Origin: SABI01 sp963677695
GTDB taxonomy: Bacteria > Spirochaetota > Spirochaetia > Sphaerochaetales > Sphaerochaetaceae
DNA length: 64,000 nucleotides
Direction of reading: 5' to 3'
Assembly: GCA_963677695.2 (NCBI GenBank)
Contig: CAXXUJ010000001.1
Location: 1,302,001 to 1,366,000, forward strand
The first letter of the stretch is position 1. Each line of letters begins with the position of its first letter. Below, one piece after another: positions 7,824 through 17,199 of this stretch. The notes under the pieces were generated by a model, which ran no database searches, was not told where the DNA came from, and worked only from the letters and a program-made list of their open reading frames with translations. A program made the translations under genes and the position numbers.

Positions 7824-8876
7824 TCAGACTGATTTCATCTGAGGATATTTCTCTCTCATCGATCTGGCGATCTTTACGAGGTTGAGCATGACTGGTACTT
7901 CCACGAGGACTCCCACCACCGTTGCGAGGGTCGCACCGGAAGAGAGACCGAAAAGGCTTATGGAAACAGCTACGGCAAGCTCGAAGAAGTTGGAGGCACC
8001 GATCATCCCGGAGGGAGCCGCAATCTGGTAGGGGACTTTCCATACCTTTGACCAGCCGAAGCCGAGGAAGAAGATGAAATAGGTCTGAATGACGAGCGGG
8101 ATAGCTATCAGGAGAATGGAGAGGGGATTCGAGAGGATTGTTTCTCCCTGGAAGGAGAATATGATGATCAGGGTAAGGAGAAGCCCCGCTTCCGTGATTC
8201 CTTCAAATTTCTTCAGAAAAACGTTCTCAAACCAATCCTTTCCATGACTCTTGAGGAGCAGGTTTCGTGTGATGAATCCCGCGGAAAGAGGAATGACGAC
8301 GAAGAGGATGACTGACATGAACAGGGTATCCATCGGTACCTTCACTTCGTTCACTCCGAGAAGGAATGCGACGATGGGAGCAAAGGCGAGAAGAATGATC
8401 AGGTCGTTGATGGCAACCTGAACCACCGTGTAACCGGGGTCCCCGTCACTTAGATAGCTCCAGACAAATACCATAGCGGTACAGGGGGCGGCACCGAGGA
8501 GAACGGCTCCTGCTATGTAGTCAGTGGAGAGAGCATCAGGAATGAAGGTCCTGAAAACGACCTTCAGGAAGAACCAGGCGATAAAGTACATGGTGAACGG
8601 TTTTATCAGCCAGTTCACGACGAGTGTGATAATGAGTCCTTTCGGTTTCTTTCCTGCATTGACGATGCTCTTGAAATCAACCTTCAGCATCATGGGAAAG
8701 ATCATCAACCAGATGAGTACAGCCACAGGAATCGATACATGAGAGTATTCCATCTTACCTAGGATTTCAGGAACTGAAGGGAAGAGTACACCGATCGCTA
8801 CACCGAGAGCGATACACACTGCTACCCAGAGTGTCAGATATTTTGCAAAGAAACCTATATGTTTTTCAGGCATCAC
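7824..8876 (-). CDS. acr3: Arsenite efflux permease, ACR3 family
   Basis: A ten-helix inner-membrane protein that exports arsenite (in some members antimonite), driven by the proton gradient. The 350 residues are the usual length. Recognised segments are MIFPMMLKVDF early on, LLGAAPCTAMVFVWSYLSDG with the conserved functional cysteine near residue 130, and IAAPSGMIGASNFFELAVA near residue 290. The start has a strong AGGAGG. It stands apart from modABC, separated by the palindromes at 7727-7784, and no arsR is adjacent. The matching arsenate reductase is 18 kb away (26217-26642), so the resistance genes are dispersed. Confidence 0.93.
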   Translation of the reverse strand: MMPEKHIGFFAKYLTLWVAVCIALGVAIGVLFPSVPEILGKMEYSHVSIPVAVLIWLMIFPMMLKVDFKSIVNAGKKPKGLIITLVVNWLIKPFTMYFIAWFFLKVVFRTFIPDALSTDYIAGAVLLGAAPCTAMVFVWSYLSDGDPGYTVVQVAINDLIILLAFAPIVAFLLGVNEVKVPMDTLFMSVILFVVIPLSAGFITRNLLLKSHGKDWFENVFLKKFEGITEAGLLLTLIIIFSFQGETILSNPLSILLIAIPLVIQTYFIFFLGFGWSKVWKVPYQIAAPSGMIGASNFFELAVAVSISLFGLSSGATLATVVGVLVEVPVMLNLVKIARSMREKYPQMKSV

Positions 8877-8918
8877 AGCCTCCTGTTCTTCTCTCTTTTC
8901 TACAAATTGTCAAAGAAA

Positions 8919-8953
8919 CAGCATATCGTCAATATTTTTCCGACGATATGCTG
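8919..8953. promoter_or_regulatory. Inverted repeat between nucleotidase and acr3
   Basis: CAGCATATCGTC (8919-8930) and GACGATATGCTG (8942-8953) form a perfect 12-bp inverted repeat with an 11-nt spacer, 43 bp ahead of the acr3 start. On the minus strand it is followed by TTTCTTTG, so it may be the terminator of the upstream nucleotidase gene. An operator for an arsenic-responsive regulator is equally possible. Confidence 0.5.
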
Positions 8954-9027
8954 TAAATTCTGAAATCATTTCATGTGAAATAAGAACCATCCGCCAGGGT
9001 GATGCCCCGGCAGATTGTAGAAAGTTT

Positions 9028-10785
9028 CTAGTCGATCATATCGACGGTTAGGGGCTGAGCATAGGGAACTTCAAGCTCTCCGGAATTGACTTTTTCTATC
9101 AGTCCCTTCCTTCCCGGATGATTCAGGTTGACACCTGTAATCTTCCAGTTGTTGTTCACCTCGGGAGTGATCACTCCCATCTCCTTGATATACTCCACGA
9201 GCATATCTCTGATGGAATTGGGTGATTCCCACTCTCTCTTTCCTGCTACCAGATTCTGGGCCTTCAGGGCTGAAGAGTAGCGGTAGTTGTTGACAGCGAG
9301 GGTCAGCGTTTCATCATCACGGAGTAGATGTCCGTGGAACATCACGTTCTTGATTCTGCTGCCTGCAGGCTGAGAGAGGTCGATCTCATAGTTCACTCCC
9401 TCGAACATATCGTAGAGATATCCCGGTTTCTCGGGGTTGAAGCTGATGGACAGGTCACCCGGTTTCCACTGGTTGTAACAGGCTGCAGACCATTCCATGT
9501 ACGCCTTCAGCTCCTTTCCGGTAACGGGGACACGATAGAGGGTGTTGTCGTACTTGTAGATATCGAAGATGTTTCCGTAGTTGATATCACCCTTCGGGAG
9601 ATTACTGGTGTCCTTGAACAGGGCGGCCGCCGAGACATCTGCACCCGAGTTGAGGAGCTGCACCTTGTTGATCAGGTCCATCACTCCGGTATCTCTCAGT
9701 TTCCCTTCAGGGATCCCCTTGATTTCGTTTTCAGGCTGGAAGGAACGGGAAGCCTGACCGAAGATGCCTCCTCCGCTCGTGCCGTCGGCACCCGATCCTC
9801 CACCGCTGATGAAGTCTCTGGTCTTCTGGTGAGCTGTACTGACAGCAGGAAGTGCTCTGAGAGCTTCACTCGGTTCGTAATCAGCCATATCGATGACGGT
9901 CACTGAGGAGTCAGTCACTTCCTTGTCCCGATTGATCGTGAAATCGAAACGGATCACTTCACGTCCGAGGTTTCTTGCAGAACCTACGACGGTATTCCCT
10001 CTGGTGTCGGCTATGGTGGTATGGGCATGACCGAGGATGAGACCGTCAAGGTCGGGGATCAGTTCGAGAATCTTCAATCCTCCATCGCTTCCATTGTCCT
10101 CATCGTATTCGGGGAAGAGTCCTACATGGGCAACAGCGATCACAAGGTCGACTTTGTTTCTCAAGATATCATAGGCTTTCAGTGCCGCCGGTCCGACCGG
10201 TGCGAAATTGAAGCTGTCAACCTTCTCTCCGTCCCACCTTGGAGCATCGGGGTTTGTGAGTCCTATGATTCCGATTCTGATTCCTGAGCGCTCTACGATC
10301 GTGTAGGGAAGGGCTGCCATCATGCCGTCTTCTCTGGCGAGGTTCGCCGAGAGGATGGGGAACTCAGCCTGACTCTGCAGCCTGACAATCAGATCCTCAC
10401 CGAAATTGTATTCGTGATTACCCAGCGTCATGCTGTCGTAACCGAGGAAATTCATTGCGGCAATGACCGGATGTTCTCCCTCCTGTTTGTTGTAGATGTC
10501 ATCGGTCATGATGTTACCCTGAACGGTATCACCATTGTCTACAAGGATGACATTCGGTTGAGTGGACCTGACTTCTTCGATATAGGTTGCTACGCGGGCA
10601 AGTCCGTTGTTGCTTGTTTCCGAATCATTTTCATAGCTGAAGCCCCACACGTTGCTATGAAGATCGGTCGTGGCGAGTACGGTGACGTTCACCGGGTACA
10701 TCGCTTCCTCTATACCCTGCGCACTCATCGGCAATACTGCTATCAGCAGTATCAGAACAATACCAAACCATCGTTTCTGTTTCAT
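9028..10785 (-). CDS. Secreted 5'-nucleotidase / 2',3'-cyclic phosphodiesterase
   Basis: A periplasmic or surface metallophosphatase that releases nucleosides and phosphate from nucleotides. Of 585 residues the first 22 are a signal peptide. Metal-binding motifs follow in order: TDLHSN (residues about 40-45), DNGDTVQGN, MTLGNHEYNFG, AVAHVG and LILGHAHT. The second half is the 5_nucleotid_C specificity domain, ending near residue 530. The two are joined by a Gly/Ser-rich stretch (ISGGGSGADGTSGGG). The family includes UshA, CpdB and YfkN; the double activity is an inference. A nucleoside hydrolase at 20.7 kb could use the nucleosides after uptake. Single gene, divergent from aconitase. Confidence 0.85.
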   Translation of the reverse strand: MKQKRWFGIVLILLIAVLPMSAQGIEEAMYPVNVTVLATTDLHSNVWGFSYENDSETSNNGLARVATYIEEVRSTQPNVILVDNGDTVQGNIMTDDIYNKQEGEHPVIAAMNFLGYDSMTLGNHEYNFGEDLIVRLQSQAEFPILSANLAREDGMMAALPYTIVERSGIRIGIIGLTNPDAPRWDGEKVDSFNFAPVGPAALKAYDILRNKVDLVIAVAHVGLFPEYDEDNGSDGGLKILELIPDLDGLILGHAHTTIADTRGNTVVGSARNLGREVIRFDFTINRDKEVTDSSVTVIDMADYEPSEALRALPAVSTAHQKTRDFISGGGSGADGTSGGGIFGQASRSFQPENEIKGIPEGKLRDTGVMDLINKVQLLNSGADVSAAALFKDTSNLPKGDINYGNIFDIYKYDNTLYRVPVTGKELKAYMEWSAACYNQWKPGDLSISFNPEKPGYLYDMFEGVNYEIDLSQPAGSRIKNVMFHGHLLRDDETLTLAVNNYRYSSALKAQNLVAGKREWESPNSIRDMLVEYIKEMGVITPEVNNNWKITGVNLNHPGRKGLIEKVNSGELEVPYAQPLTVDMID

Positions 10786-10989
10786 GGTTTTCCTCCTGAT
10801 TATGATGTGTTCAAAATAACCCGTGGAAGTTCGACTTATGGTGTGCCTTCAGTATATAACACCTGATGAGGAAAGTACAAACAATCTCTCTTTTTCATAC
10901 CGTTCTCACGTTTTTTTCTACTGAAATCCCGATGACGGAGAAACCGTGGTATGATAAGCGAACAGGACGCACTATTTAGGGGGATGACT

Positions 10990-13632
10990 ATGGCGAAGTT
11001 AGAGGTGAACGGAAAACAGTACCGCTTTTTCGATATCAATGAATATGCGAGAGGGAAGGGATCCGATATCGACTCGCTTCCAGTTTCTATCAAGATCCTG
11101 CTGGAGAATCTTCTGAGACACAGGGATTCGGCAGCGGTGAGTGATGATGATATACAAGCGGTGGCTCAGTGGGATCCTTCCTCGCTCTCGCAGAAGGATA
11201 TTGCATTCCACCCGGCACGGGTGCTGATGCAGGACTTTACCGGTGCTCCGGCAGTTGCCGATCTCGCGGCGATGCGCGATGCGATCGAAGCCAGCGGGGG
11301 CGATGTTCACAAAGTGAACCCTCTCATCCCTGTCGATCTTGTAGTCGATCACTCGGTGATGGTTGATCGCTGGGGAAGCTGCGATGCCTATAAGGAGAAT
11401 GTCGATCTCGAGTTTCATAGGAATGCGGAACGGTACCGCTTCTTCAAGTGGGCTTCTTCCTCCTTCGATAATTTCACTGTCATCCCGCCCGAAACAGGGA
11501 TAGTCCACCAGGTCAATCTTGAGTACCTTGCCCGAACCGTACGTATCGAGGAGAAGGATGGGGAAGAAGTACTCTATCCCGATACCTGTATCGGTACGGA
11601 CAGCCATACCACCATGATAAACGGACTGTCAGTACTTGGCTGGGGAGTAGGGGGCATCGAGGCGGAAGCTGCAATGCTCGGGCAGCCGGTTTCCATGCTG
11701 ATTCCCGAGGTGATCGGTTTCAGGTTCTCAGGGAAGCTGCCGGAAAGCTGTACTGCCACCGACCTTGTCCTCACCGCCGTTCACATGCTGAGAAAGAAGG
11801 GAGTGGTTGGAAAGTTCGTGGAATTCTATGGTCCCGCCCTCTCTTCCCTTTCCCTTGCAGACCGTGCCACGATAGCGAACATGGCTCCCGAGTACGGTGC
11901 TACCTGCGGTATGTTCCCCATCGACGAAGAACTGTTGACATACCTTCGCCTGACAGGACGGAGCGAACAGCAGGTTCAAGTGGTCGCTTCCTATGCGAAA
12001 GCGCAAGGATTGTGGCTCAATCCTGATCAAGAACCAGTGTTTACCGATACCCTCCACCTTGACCTCTCCACCGTCCGACCCTCTCTTGCCGGACCCACCC
12101 GTCCGCAGGATCTTGTCCCACTCGCCTCAGTGGCTCAGAACTTTCGGGACTCACTTTCCTCAGTGTTCGGTGTAGCCGAAAAGAACAAAGAGGCGAACTC
12201 TCCCATAGAGGGAATCGATCACTCCCTGAAGCACGGGGATGTCGCGATCGCTGCAATCACAAGCTGTACGAATACCTCCAACCCCTCTGTTCTCCTCTCT
12301 GCCGCTCTCATTGCAAAGAAAGCATCTGAGGCAGGGCTTACCTCAAAACCCTGGGTGAAAACTTCGTTTGCCCCGGGTTCCAGGGTCGTGACCGAATACC
12401 TGAAGAATGCCGGACTCACTGAAGGTCTGGACGCGCTCGGTTTCAACCTTGTGGGGTACGGATGCACCACCTGCATCGGAAACTCAGGACCTCTCCCCGA
12501 GAATGTAAGGGATGCAGTGAAAGAGGGTGATCTGGTCACGGTGAATATTCTGTCTGGAAACCGTAATTTCGAAGGACGTATCAGTCCCGATTCGAAGGCG
12601 AGTTATCTTGCCTCTCCTCCGCTGGTCGTTGCCTATGCCCTTGCCGGAACGGTGATGTTCGATTTCGAAACCGATCCTCTGGGAAAAGGGAGTGACGGGA
12701 AAGATATCTTCCTGAAAGATCTCTGGCCGACAAAGAACGAAGTGGATGAGCTTTTACAGGAGTATGTGACGCCTCTCCTCTTTACCGATATCTATCAGAA
12801 AAGAAAGATGGGATCCTTTAGGTGGGAAGCCCTTGAGGCTGCCCAGGGAGCAATGTATGACTGGCAGGAGAACAGCACCTATATCAAGCGCCCTCCTTTC
12901 TTTTCTGACTTCTCCTCCTCTGCGTCTCCTGATGAGATAAAAGGGGCAAGTTGTCTGGCAATCATGCCCGATTCGACTACGACCGACCATATCTCTCCGG
13001 CAGGAACGATAGCTCAGCACAGTCCCGCAGGGAGATATCTCTCTTCCTGCGGCGTGGCCATGGATGCTTTTAACTCATACGGCAGTCGAAGGGCTAATCA
13101 TGAAGTGATGGTTCGTGGGACCTTTGCGAACATCAGAATAAGAAATCGGATGGCAAAAGGCGAAGTGGGAGGCCTCACCCTCTCTCCTGACGGTGATGTG
13201 GTACCGATGTACGATGCTGCCATGCGATGGATGGAAAAGGGCGTTCCTCTTATCATCCTTGCTGGGAAGGAGTACGGTACGGGCTCTTCCCGTGACTGGG
13301 CCGCGAAGGGGCCGCTTCTGCAGGGAGTGCAGGCGGTTATCGCACAAAGCTTTGAGAGAATCCATCGGTCAAACCTCGTTGGAATGGGAATCCTTCCCCT
13401 TGAGTTCCTCGAAGGAGACGATGTGGACTCACTTGCACTTGACGGATCAGAAACGTTCTCTATCCCCTCTCTCGATACCCTTGTCCCACAGGGGAAACTT
13501 ACAGTTCTGATCAAGAAAGGGGATGAGATACGAGAGATTCAGGTGAGAATCCGCATAGATACAGCTCTTGAGAAGGAGTACTGGAGATCGGGAGGCATTC
13601 TCAACTACGTGCTGAAGTCGATGATGAAGTAG
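10990..13632 (+). CDS. acnA: Aconitate hydratase A
   Basis: Isomerises citrate to isocitrate in the TCA cycle through a [4Fe-4S] cluster. The 880 residues match monomeric AcnA. Cluster cysteines are in ITSCTNTSNP and GCTTCIGNSGPLP, and GTDSHTTMINGLSVLGWGVG and AGKEYGTGSSRDWAAKG are substrate-binding signatures. I chose the ATG at 10990 because TTAGGGGG lies 6 nt before it; the ATG at 10984 would touch that ribosome-binding site. A complete TCA function is unusual for strictly fermentative spirochaetes and fits the respiratory genes elsewhere in this window. Single gene, ending in a hairpin shared with msrBA. Confidence 0.95.
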   Translation: MAKLEVNGKQYRFFDINEYARGKGSDIDSLPVSIKILLENLLRHRDSAAVSDDDIQAVAQWDPSSLSQKDIAFHPARVLMQDFTGAPAVADLAAMRDAIEASGGDVHKVNPLIPVDLVVDHSVMVDRWGSCDAYKENVDLEFHRNAERYRFFKWASSSFDNFTVIPPETGIVHQVNLEYLARTVRIEEKDGEEVLYPDTCIGTDSHTTMINGLSVLGWGVGGIEAEAAMLGQPVSMLIPEVIGFRFSGKLPESCTATDLVLTAVHMLRKKGVVGKFVEFYGPALSSLSLADRATIANMAPEYGATCGMFPIDEELLTYLRLTGRSEQQVQVVASYAKAQGLWLNPDQEPVFTDTLHLDLSTVRPSLAGPTRPQDLVPLASVAQNFRDSLSSVFGVAEKNKEANSPIEGIDHSLKHGDVAIAAITSCTNTSNPSVLLSAALIAKKASEAGLTSKPWVKTSFAPGSRVVTEYLKNAGLTEGLDALGFNLVGYGCTTCIGNSGPLPENVRDAVKEGDLVTVNILSGNRNFEGRISPDSKASYLASPPLVVAYALAGTVMFDFETDPLGKGSDGKDIFLKDLWPTKNEVDELLQEYVTPLLFTDIYQKRKMGSFRWEALEAAQGAMYDWQENSTYIKRPPFFSDFSSSASPDEIKGASCLAIMPDSTTTDHISPAGTIAQHSPAGRYLSSCGVAMDAFNSYGSRRANHEVMVRGTFANIRIRNRMAKGEVGGLTLSPDGDVVPMYDAAMRWMEKGVPLIILAGKEYGTGSSRDWAAKGPLLQGVQAVIAQSFERIHRSNLVGMGILPLEFLEGDDVDSLALDGSETFSIPSLDTLVPQGKLTVLIKKGDEIREIQVRIRIDTALEKEYWRSGGILNYVLKSMMK

Positions 13633-13654
13633 GAAGGGAACATGTGAAAAGATA

Positions 13655-13678
13655 CAGGCCGGTGATTTCACCGGCCTG
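13655..13678. terminator. Bidirectional terminator between acnA and msrBA
   Basis: CAGGCCGGTG and CACCGGCCTG pair perfectly around a 4-nt loop. On the minus strand the stem is followed by TATCTTTTC, a modest U-rich tail, so it ends the msrBA operon; it also lies 22 bp after acnA. Confidence 0.8.
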
Positions 13679-13700
13679 CTGTCTAGGTGAAGGAGCTTCC

Positions 13701-14891
13701 CTATTTCACTACAAGAAGCTCAGGGAATTTCTCCTGCAGGTCCTCCAGTTTCGGGATATCCCAGTAGGCGATATAGCCCTGAGTGGGATGGTTGATCAGG
13801 AAGTCCTGATGGTAATCCTCTGCCCTGTAGAATGCTTCCAGAGGGGTGACCTCGGTCACGATCTCTCCCTCATACATTCCGTTCATTCCCAGTTCCTCGA
13901 TAAATGCCTCTGCCTGCTTCTGCTGTTCCTCTGAGGTATAGAAGATGGCTGAGCGGTACTGCGTTCCCCTGTCGGGACCCTGGTAATTCAGCTGTGTGGG
14001 GTCATGGGCGACAGTGAAGAAGACATCCAGAAGAGTAGTATAATCAACTAAAGCGGGGTCGAAGTAGACCCGGACCGACTCCGCGTGCCCGGTCATTCCT
14101 GACGATACGGTGTAATAATCGGCGCTCTCGGCATCTCCTCCGGCATATCCTGATTCCACATACAGAACTCCCCTGAGCTGTTCGAATACGGCTTCCACTC
14201 CCCAGAAACATCCTCCGGCGAATATAGCCATCGATGCATCGCTCAACTCTGTTTCCTGCAGGGGGCTCCTCACTGTGAGACTTCCGTTCAGTATGAGAGG
14301 CTCTTCAAACAGGTAGAGGTAACTTCCGTATCCCATCATTGCCATATCCTCTTTTGGAATGAATTTCAGGGAAGCTGAGTTGATACAGTAGCGCAGTCCG
14401 GTCGGCGGCGGTCCATCGGTGAACACGTGACCGAGGTGGGAGTCAGCGTAATAGCTTCTTACTTCAGTGCGTATCATTCCATAGGTGGAGTCGGTGATTT
14501 CCACGATATTTCCACTTGCAATCGGCTGGGTGAAACTGGGCCATCCTGTACCCGAATCATACTTATCTGTCGAACTGAACAGTGGTTCTCCAGATACGAT
14601 GTCGACATAGATTCCCTTTTTATGGTTGTCGAACAGTTCGTTGCGGAAAGCCGGTTCTGTCCCGTTTAACTGGGTGACATCGTATTGGATTTCAGTGAGG
14701 GTCATCCGAAGCGTCTCATCATCCGGTTTCTCCCACATCATCCCGTTCAATCCAACGGGGGGAAGTGCAGTGGAGACCACGGGTCTCTGATCCATCGCTT
14801 CACCTTCTCTTTTTCCTGCCGCACTGAGCGGTAGGGAAAACAGTATCGTTATCGATACAAGTACCAGTATGGTTATTCTTGTCTTGTTCAT
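13701..14891 (-). CDS. msrBA: Exported MsrB-MsrA fusion, methionine sulfoxide reductase
   Basis: Repairs both R and S methionine sulfoxide in exported proteins. A signal peptide (residues 1-26, ending SAAG) is followed by MsrB (about 45-190: GTGWPSF, then catalytic RYCINSASL) and MsrA (about 220-385: catalytic AGGCFWGVEAVFE). The mature protein has only these two cysteines. The MsrA tail (EDYHQDFL onward) lacks resolving cysteines and MsrB lacks its second and zinc cysteines. Both halves are therefore one-Cys enzymes that need an outside thiol donor, which the thioredoxin-like protein and DipZ encoded just upstream can supply. Last gene of that operon. Confidence 0.93.
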   Translation of the reverse strand: MNKTRITILVLVSITILFSLPLSAAGKREGEAMDQRPVVSTALPPVGLNGMMWEKPDDETLRMTLTEIQYDVTQLNGTEPAFRNELFDNHKKGIYVDIVSGEPLFSSTDKYDSGTGWPSFTQPIASGNIVEITDSTYGMIRTEVRSYYADSHLGHVFTDGPPPTGLRYCINSASLKFIPKEDMAMMGYGSYLYLFEEPLILNGSLTVRSPLQETELSDASMAIFAGGCFWGVEAVFEQLRGVLYVESGYAGGDAESADYYTVSSGMTGHAESVRVYFDPALVDYTTLLDVFFTVAHDPTQLNYQGPDRGTQYRSAIFYTSEEQQKQAEAFIEELGMNGMYEGEIVTEVTPLEAFYRAEDYHQDFLINHPTQGYIAYWDIPKLEDLQEKFPELLVVK

Positions 14892-14949
14892 AGTTGACTC
14901 CTTATTTCTTTCACCTCAGGTGAAACGTTCACCCTCAGGTGAAGGACGT

Positions 14950-16668
14950 TTACCCGAAGGTAAACGTATAGATTCGTATGTGTCCGTCGGCCTGGAGTGT
15001 GAGCAGGTGTTTCCCTGTCTTCTCAAACGAAGCGAGGTGATACAGTCTGCTCTCATCCATCTTCAGGACACCTTCCTGTACATCTTCAGTATCTGAACTC
15101 TTGTTCTCATCTATCATGACAGTAAGAGTACAGTCGTCATTCCTTGGTTCGATCACCACAAAGAGATCCTTGCCCTCAAAGGAGAGCTCCAAGGTTCCCT
15201 GCCCATCAATCTCAATAAAATCATTCCGTGCAGTCCATGTTCCCGACAGCGACCAGGTTCCGCCTTCCATCGGCGTACCGGAGCGGTACTCTGTTGCTGT
15301 GTCCCTGACAAGTTCTGAGGAGATGAACCCACTGGCACGGTTGTAGCCGAGATATATCTCGGGTGTTCGTCTGGTATGCTCTACCGGAGTATCAGAAGGA
15401 GAGGTTCCTTGTTTAAGAACTGCTCCTTTCTCCTCGAGCAGCTGTCTGACAACTTCTTCAGCTTCATCATAGGCCCCTTCTCCGAACTGGAAATATCGTA
15501 TCCTTCCCTGCTCATCAATGAAGAAATGGGCCGGCCAGAACCGGTTGTTGTAGGAATGCCACTGGGAGAAGTCGTTGTCGAGGACAACGGGCCAGGTAAC
15601 TCCAAGGTCCTTCACCGCCTTCTCAACATTCCCTATATTCCGTTCGAAGGGGAATTCTGGAGAATGAACCCCTATGATCACAAATCCATCATCACCGTAC
15701 TTCTCATAGAGCTCTCTGAGATGGCCAATGGTTCTCACACAGTTCACGCAGCTGTAGGTCCAGAAGTCGATAAGGACGACCTTTCCTCTCAGCTCCTCCA
15801 TGCTCAGAAATCCGTCACTGTTGATCCACGGTCCTTTCGCTATGAGCGGAGGAGCCTCACCGTAATCAGAAAGCTGTGCATCTGAAGGAGGATCGCTCCA
15901 GTTCAAGCTTCCATCCTGAGGTCCCGTCCCCTTCCATTCCTCCAGTGCCTTCTGCACCGATTCAGTGTTCTCGAATGCTGTCAGGCCTGCTCCGTACTGT
16001 GGGAAGGCTTCGAGTACAACACTCTGGAACCGTCTGTCAATTCCTGTAGCTATCATGAGAGCGGCAATGATCATGATAATGCCGAATACTCTCTGGATCC
16101 CTGCAGTCCTTGATGTGAGACGGGGAAATCTGGTAAGCAGCTTCCTGCCCGATGCCATTAAAGCAAACATCGGGATGGAGGTTCCAAGTGAGTATGCAAT
16201 GATGATGAACACCGCTCCGCCGTCTATCTGACGGCTGACAGCCAGGGTGATGACCGAAGCCATGATCGGACCGACGCACGGGGTCCACACTAGACCGAGA
16301 CTGACTCCGGTCAGTACTCCTCCTATGAACCCTTCTCTCTTTGAAGGACCTCCTGTTTTCACCATGCGTGACAGCAGCCCTTCGAGGAAGATGTGCAAAC
16401 GCGGAATACTCAGTGACAGCCCGAAGCTGATGATGAGTATTACCGCTACGACCCTCAGTGCGTCTGGAGGGATCGCAAGGGTCTGCACGAGTGCAGAGAG
16501 GATAAGTGTGAAGGTACTGAAGCTTGCGATGAATCCGGCGACAACGCCGATGGGCTTGCGTTTTCCACCTACGCTTCCGGAAAGAACGATGGGAAGGACA
16601 GGAAGGATACAGGGAGAGAGGATCGTTACGATGCCAGCGAGAAATGCGAAAAGTACAAGCAGACTCAT
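14950..16668 (-). CDS. DipZ-type CcdA-thioredoxin fusion, thiol electron transporter
   Basis: Carries reducing power across the inner membrane. Residues 1-220 are a CcdA/DsbD membrane domain with the redox cysteines in ILSPCILPVLPIV and WTPCVGPIMA. Residues 280-430 are a TlpA-like thioredoxin domain with FWTYSCVNCVRTIG outside the membrane. About 140 further residues form a beta-rich domain like the C-terminal part of mycobacterial DipZ. The ATG at 16668 is 2 nt behind the thioredoxin stop; upstream codons only run back into that gene. The likely clients are the preceding thioredoxin-like protein and the following MsrBA. Confidence 0.9.
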   Translation of the reverse strand: MSLLVLFAFLAGIVTILSPCILPVLPIVLSGSVGGKRKPIGVVAGFIASFSTFTLILSALVQTLAIPPDALRVVAVILIISFGLSLSIPRLHIFLEGLLSRMVKTGGPSKREGFIGGVLTGVSLGLVWTPCVGPIMASVITLAVSRQIDGGAVFIIIAYSLGTSIPMFALMASGRKLLTRFPRLTSRTAGIQRVFGIIMIIAALMIATGIDRRFQSVVLEAFPQYGAGLTAFENTESVQKALEEWKGTGPQDGSLNWSDPPSDAQLSDYGEAPPLIAKGPWINSDGFLSMEELRGKVVLIDFWTYSCVNCVRTIGHLRELYEKYGDDGFVIIGVHSPEFPFERNIGNVEKAVKDLGVTWPVVLDNDFSQWHSYNNRFWPAHFFIDEQGRIRYFQFGEGAYDEAEEVVRQLLEEKGAVLKQGTSPSDTPVEHTRRTPEIYLGYNRASGFISSELVRDTATEYRSGTPMEGGTWSLSGTWTARNDFIEIDGQGTLELSFEGKDLFVVIEPRNDDCTLTVMIDENKSSDTEDVQEGVLKMDESRLYHLASFEKTGKHLLTLQADGHIRIYTFTFG

Positions 16669-16670
16669 CT

Positions 16671-17132
16671 TTACATCTCCTTTGTCACTACCGAGGAGAG
16701 GAGCTGATCGGTTGCTCCTCCGTTCCATATAGCCACCGCTTCCCCGTTTTCATCGATCTGTACGAAGGTATGCTGGTAGGTGACTCCGTATTTCGCCTGA
16801 AGCTCATCTGAATTGTCGTAATCGACAATGACGAGGTTTACTCCAGAAAGGCGATCACTCTCAGCGATAAAGTCTTCCCTGGCTGTTCTGCAGGTTGGAC
16901 ACCAGCTCGCATTGAAAAAGAGTACGGTCGGTTTTTCCTGTGCAAGCATCATTGCCCGCTCAAGATCTTCATAGGGTATGAAAGGGGAATCAGAAGGTGT
17001 CATCTGCTGATCCTCACTCACCATCATCATCATGCTCTCCTGCGGCGCAGGAGGTTCTTCGCTTTTTCCGCCTGCTGCGAGGGGGATAAAGACTGTTAGG
17101 AAAAGAACTGAAATAATCGTTAACACTTTCAT
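16671..17132 (-). CDS. Exported thioredoxin-like protein
   Basis: A 153-residue extracytoplasmic thiol reductase. The signal peptide ends in the spirochaete pattern LAAGGKSEE; a Met-rich linker (SMMMMVSEDQQM) follows. The thioredoxin fold holds the active site FNASWCPTCRTARED near residue 75. The start at 17132 has an AGGAGG 6 nt upstream. It is the first of three redox genes (this, dipZ, msrBA) and begins 68 bp after the sensor kinase. The likely role is to pass electrons from DipZ to the one-Cys MsrBA. The exposed methionines could also act as a sink for oxidants; that is speculation. Confidence 0.88.
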   Translation of the reverse strand: MKVLTIISVLFLTVFIPLAAGGKSEEPPAPQESMMMMVSEDQQMTPSDSPFIPYEDLERAMMLAQEKPTVLFFNASWCPTCRTAREDFIAESDRLSGVNLVIVDYDNSDELQAKYGVTYQHTFVQIDENGEAVAIWNGGATDQLLSSVVTKEM

Positions 17133-17199
17133 TGTGTGCCTCCTGATCTGAATGTAGTATCCAAAAGTCACAAGAGTGTCACGGAAGATATAAGAAAGA